Origin: Clostridia bacterium
GTDB taxonomy: Bacteria; Bacillota; Clostridia; Oscillospirales; CAG-272
Direction of reading: 5' to 3'
Length of the DNA: 33,536 bases
Assembly (NCBI GenBank): GCA_017621415.1
Contig: JAGATD010000015.1
Coordinates: forward strand, 1-33,536
Notes under the pieces: generated by a model
The model's input: the letters and a program-made list of their open reading frames with translations, nothing else
What the model was told of the DNA's origin: nothing
The model's database searches: none
Made by a program: the position numbers and the translations under genes
Shown: positions 31,429 to 33,536 of the stretch, one piece after another
How the letters are laid out: every line of letters begins with the position of its first letter
How positions within the stretch are numbered: the first letter of the stretch is position 1

Positions 31429-33342
31429 ATGAGTTTTTTAAAGTCGAAACGAAGAGCGCTTCTTATCGGAATAGATTTTTTGATTTTTGCCGCAACATAT
31501 TTGCTGACAATTCTCTTAGCGCTGATTTCATCCGGTAATACTACTCTGTTTTCTTCGTATGCAATAAGCTTTTGTGTAGCTCTTGTTACAGTTTTCGCTT
31601 CAAGACTTGTATCTAAGGTTTATTCTAACGTGTGGAGATACGCGAACTCTAAGTCTTTTATCTCGCTTGTTTTATCCGATGCTTTTGGCGGAGCTGTCGC
31701 TGTTCTCGTAATGCAGATTCCCGGCATCTCAGCCTTTGATATAGGCGGCTGGCGTATTCTTTCATTTATCGCTATGGCAAATGTGGCAACGCTTTTGTCA
31801 AGATTTTGTTATCAGATTCTTTATCAGACCTCAAATGCGCATGGGGGTCAGCAGAGAAACAATAAAATAGGAGTCGCCATAGTCGGCGCGGGTCAGGTAG
31901 GAGCGCTTCTTGCCGAGGAGCTTTTATACAACTCTGCTTCCCATTACTACCCCGTTTGCTTTATTGATAAGGATATAAATAAGGTAGGAAGCCGCGTTTG
32001 CGGTATAAATGTAATTGAAGAAAATGCCGATGTCATAGAAAAAATCAGGTCTATGCCTGTTCAGGAAATATTTATCGCACTGCCTAAAATAAGCGCCGAG
32101 GAGGCAACCGAGCTTCATAGCTTTTATGCTAAAACCGAGTGTAAAATAAAGCTTTATGACGTTCCTGTTCGTGAGACCGACGCGCAAGATTCAAAGCGGG
32201 TTATAAGAGAGGTTAAAATTGAGGACCTGCTCTTCAGAGATGCAATAAAGGTGTATAACGAAGCCACAAGAGAGTTTTATCGGGACAAGGTAGTGCTTGT
32301 TACAGGCGGTGGCGGCTCTATCGGAAGTGAGCTTTGCCGTCAGATTGCAAGATGCGCCCCCAAGAGGCTTATTGTTTTTGATATATACGAGAATAATGCC
32401 TACGATCTCCAGCAGGAGCTCAGGTACGAGCATAAGGACAAGCTTAATTTGTCTGTTGAAATAGGCTCTGTCAGAGATAGGGCAAGGCTTGACGCGGTAT
32501 TTGCGGAATATAAGCCCGACATTGTTCTTCACGCAGCCGCCCACAAGCATGTTCCTCTTATGGAGCACTCAAGCTGCGAGGCTATAAAGAATAATGTTTT
32601 CGGTACCTATAACACCGCGGATATGGCTGAAAAATACGGTGTAAAGAAGTTTATACTTATATCCACCGACAAGGCTGTAAATCCTACCAATGTTATGGGA
32701 GCTTCAAAGCGCCTTTGCGAAATGGTTGTTCAGTGCCGACGTGACAGCTCTACATCATTTGCAGCGGTAAGATTTGGTAATGTTCTCGGCTCTAACGGCT
32801 CTGTAATTCCCCTCTTCCGCCGTCAGATAGAGCACGGAGGCCCCGTTACCATTACAGACAAGCGTATAATCCGCTATTTTATGACAATTCCCGAGGCGTC
32901 CGGACTTGTTATGCAGGCGGGTGCTATGGCAAAAGGCGGCGATTTGTTCGTTCTTGATATGGGTAAGCCCATAAAGATACTCGACCTTGCTGAAAATATG
33001 ATAAGACTTTCGGGCAAGACCCCCTATGTTGATATAGATATTGTAGAAACAGGTCTGCGTCCCGGCGAAAAGCTGTATGAAGAGCTTCTTATCAAAACCG
33101 AATCGCTTACCAAAACCGAAAATGACCTCATATTTATCGAACGTGATATGCCCAAAACCCGCGAGGAGATCGAGAGGGTTATGTCAAGGCTTCATCAGGT
33201 GATAAAGGAAACAGAAAATCAGGTCACTTCTCCCGATATAAAGGCGGTAATGAAAGAGGTTGTTTCTACATTCCGTGATCCCGAGGAAATAAACAAAGAA
33301 GCAGAGAGCTGCGACGAGATGAAGCAGGCAGCAACCGTTTAA
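31429..33342 (+). CDS. Membrane-bound UDP-sugar 4,6-dehydratase (CapD/WbpM/PglF type)
   Basis: A 637-residue protein that begins UDP-GlcNAc-derived sugar synthesis for capsule or glycoprotein. Four membrane spans cover about residues 8-130. A first Rossmann fold has GAGQVG (153-158). The catalytic SDR domain has GGGGSIGS (293-300), TDK (413-415) and NVMGASK with Met423 and Lys427, where Met replaces the usual SDR Tyr, as in WbpM and PglF. The conserved RPGEKLYEELL follows. The start at 31429 follows GAGG; an ATG at 31414 is an alternative. Other glycan genes may lie beyond the right edge. The terminal 60 residues are charged and variable. Confidence 0.92.
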   Translation: MSFLKSKRRALLIGIDFLIFAATYLLTILLALISSGNTTLFSSYAISFCVALVTVFASRLVSKVYSNVWRYANSKSFISLVLSDAFGGAVAVLVMQIPGISAFDIGGWRILSFIAMANVATLLSRFCYQILYQTSNAHGGQQRNNKIGVAIVGAGQVGALLAEELLYNSASHYYPVCFIDKDINKVGSRVCGINVIEENADVIEKIRSMPVQEIFIALPKISAEEATELHSFYAKTECKIKLYDVPVRETDAQDSKRVIREVKIEDLLFRDAIKVYNEATREFYRDKVVLVTGGGGSIGSELCRQIARCAPKRLIVFDIYENNAYDLQQELRYEHKDKLNLSVEIGSVRDRARLDAVFAEYKPDIVLHAAAHKHVPLMEHSSCEAIKNNVFGTYNTADMAEKYGVKKFILISTDKAVNPTNVMGASKRLCEMVVQCRRDSSTSFAAVRFGNVLGSNGSVIPLFRRQIEHGGPVTITDKRIIRYFMTIPEASGLVMQAGAMAKGGDLFVLDMGKPIKILDLAENMIRLSGKTPYVDIDIVETGLRPGEKLYEELLIKTESLTKTENDLIFIERDMPKTREEIERVMSRLHQVIKETENQVTSPDIKAVMKEVVSTFRDPEEINKEAESCDEMKQAATV

Positions 33343-33380
33343 ACGCGAGATTTCGACAACTATTATTTGCATAAAAACAC

Positions 33381-33536
33381 GGGGCTGAGTCATTAAGAAT
33401 TCAGCAAAATCAATGCTCTATGGGCAGAAACAAGAAAAAAGCTGAATTCTTAGTGCGAAGCTCCTTTTGGGGCTAGCTTAATTTTGAGCAGAAATCGTCG
33501 AATGTAACCGAGAGGCGTATATGAATACGTCGGAGG
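33381..33536 (+). repeat. Dispersed hairpin repeat, copy 3 (5' part, cut by window end)
   Basis: It starts GGGGCTGAGT, the inverse of the CAGCCCC end seen in copies 1 and 2. A 15-nt stem (33391-33405 with 33441-33455) matches copy 2 in place but differs in sequence, with paired changes. GAGCAGAAATCGTCG (33486-33500) matches copy 2 exactly, and GCGTAT-atga-ATACGT keeps the next hairpin with another sequence. The 3' half is outside the window. Confidence 0.75.

Noticed and set aside
1..33536. CRISPR array, prophage, toxin-antitoxin or defence island
   Set aside because: No regularly spaced repeats, cas genes, phage structural genes or recognisable toxin/antitoxin pairs were seen on either strand.

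Overview
The window looks like chromosomal DNA from an anaerobic, probably gut-associated member of the Clostridia (Firmicutes), most likely near the Oscillospiraceae/Ruminococcaceae. This is an inference. It rests on AGGAG-type ribosome binding sites, many TTGACA/TATAAT promoters, spoVG, an orphan MsmX/UgpC-type ATPase, DUF5685 and J-domain genes, a glycolytic pgk-tpiA pair, and palindromic intergenic repeats like those common in gut Clostridia. There is no rRNA, no CRISPR array and no transposase gene. One tRNA gene (Ser, GCT anticodon) is present.

Layout: (1) 1-264 is the end of a dispersed hairpin-rich repeat, followed by a choloylglycine-hydrolase-family gene, a convergent HAD phosphatase, sfsA and a small lipoprotein. 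(2) 3589-3990 is a tRNA-Ser gene whose 3' end and terminator are duplicated 243 bp away. (3) 4261-8256 is a co-directional run: DUF5685 protein, J-domain protein, small membrane protein, rimO and pgsA. The first three genes overlap by 4 bp. (4) 8344-9640 has a TetR regulator with a palindromic promoter, a compact unannotated minus-strand transcription unit, and REP-like repeats. (5) 9641-11926 is pgk and tpiA, separated by two structured repeats. (6) 12032-14366 has a lipoprotein with two Cys/His repeats and an isolated replication-initiator-like winged-helix gene behind an inverted repeat. (7) 14564-17423 is the sugar-ABC ATPase and a PAY-repeat coiled-coil protein. (8) 17507-22546 is spoVG, divergent murC-DUF523, a metallophosphoesterase and mgtE. 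(9) 22556-22879 is a complete copy of the dispersed repeat. (10) 22888-30165 is on the minus strand: two tandem CE7-like esterases, a Ca2+ P-type ATPase and a spermidine-synthase-like SAM protein. (11) 30360-33342 is an MscS channel and a UDP-sugar 4,6-dehydratase. A third repeat copy runs off the right edge.

Most genes are housekeeping: glycolysis, cell wall, phospholipid, tRNA and ribosome modification, and ion transport. The less ordinary content is the repeat family at 1-264, 22556-22879 and 33381-33536, whose stems change in a compensated way between copies and which ends in a terminator-like hairpin. Others are the short minus-strand unit near 9040-9212, the duplicated tRNA end, the DUF5685/J-domain/membrane-protein operon, and the paired cytosolic esterases with an N-terminal region I do not recognise. 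I see no clear defence system, biosynthetic cluster or prophage.
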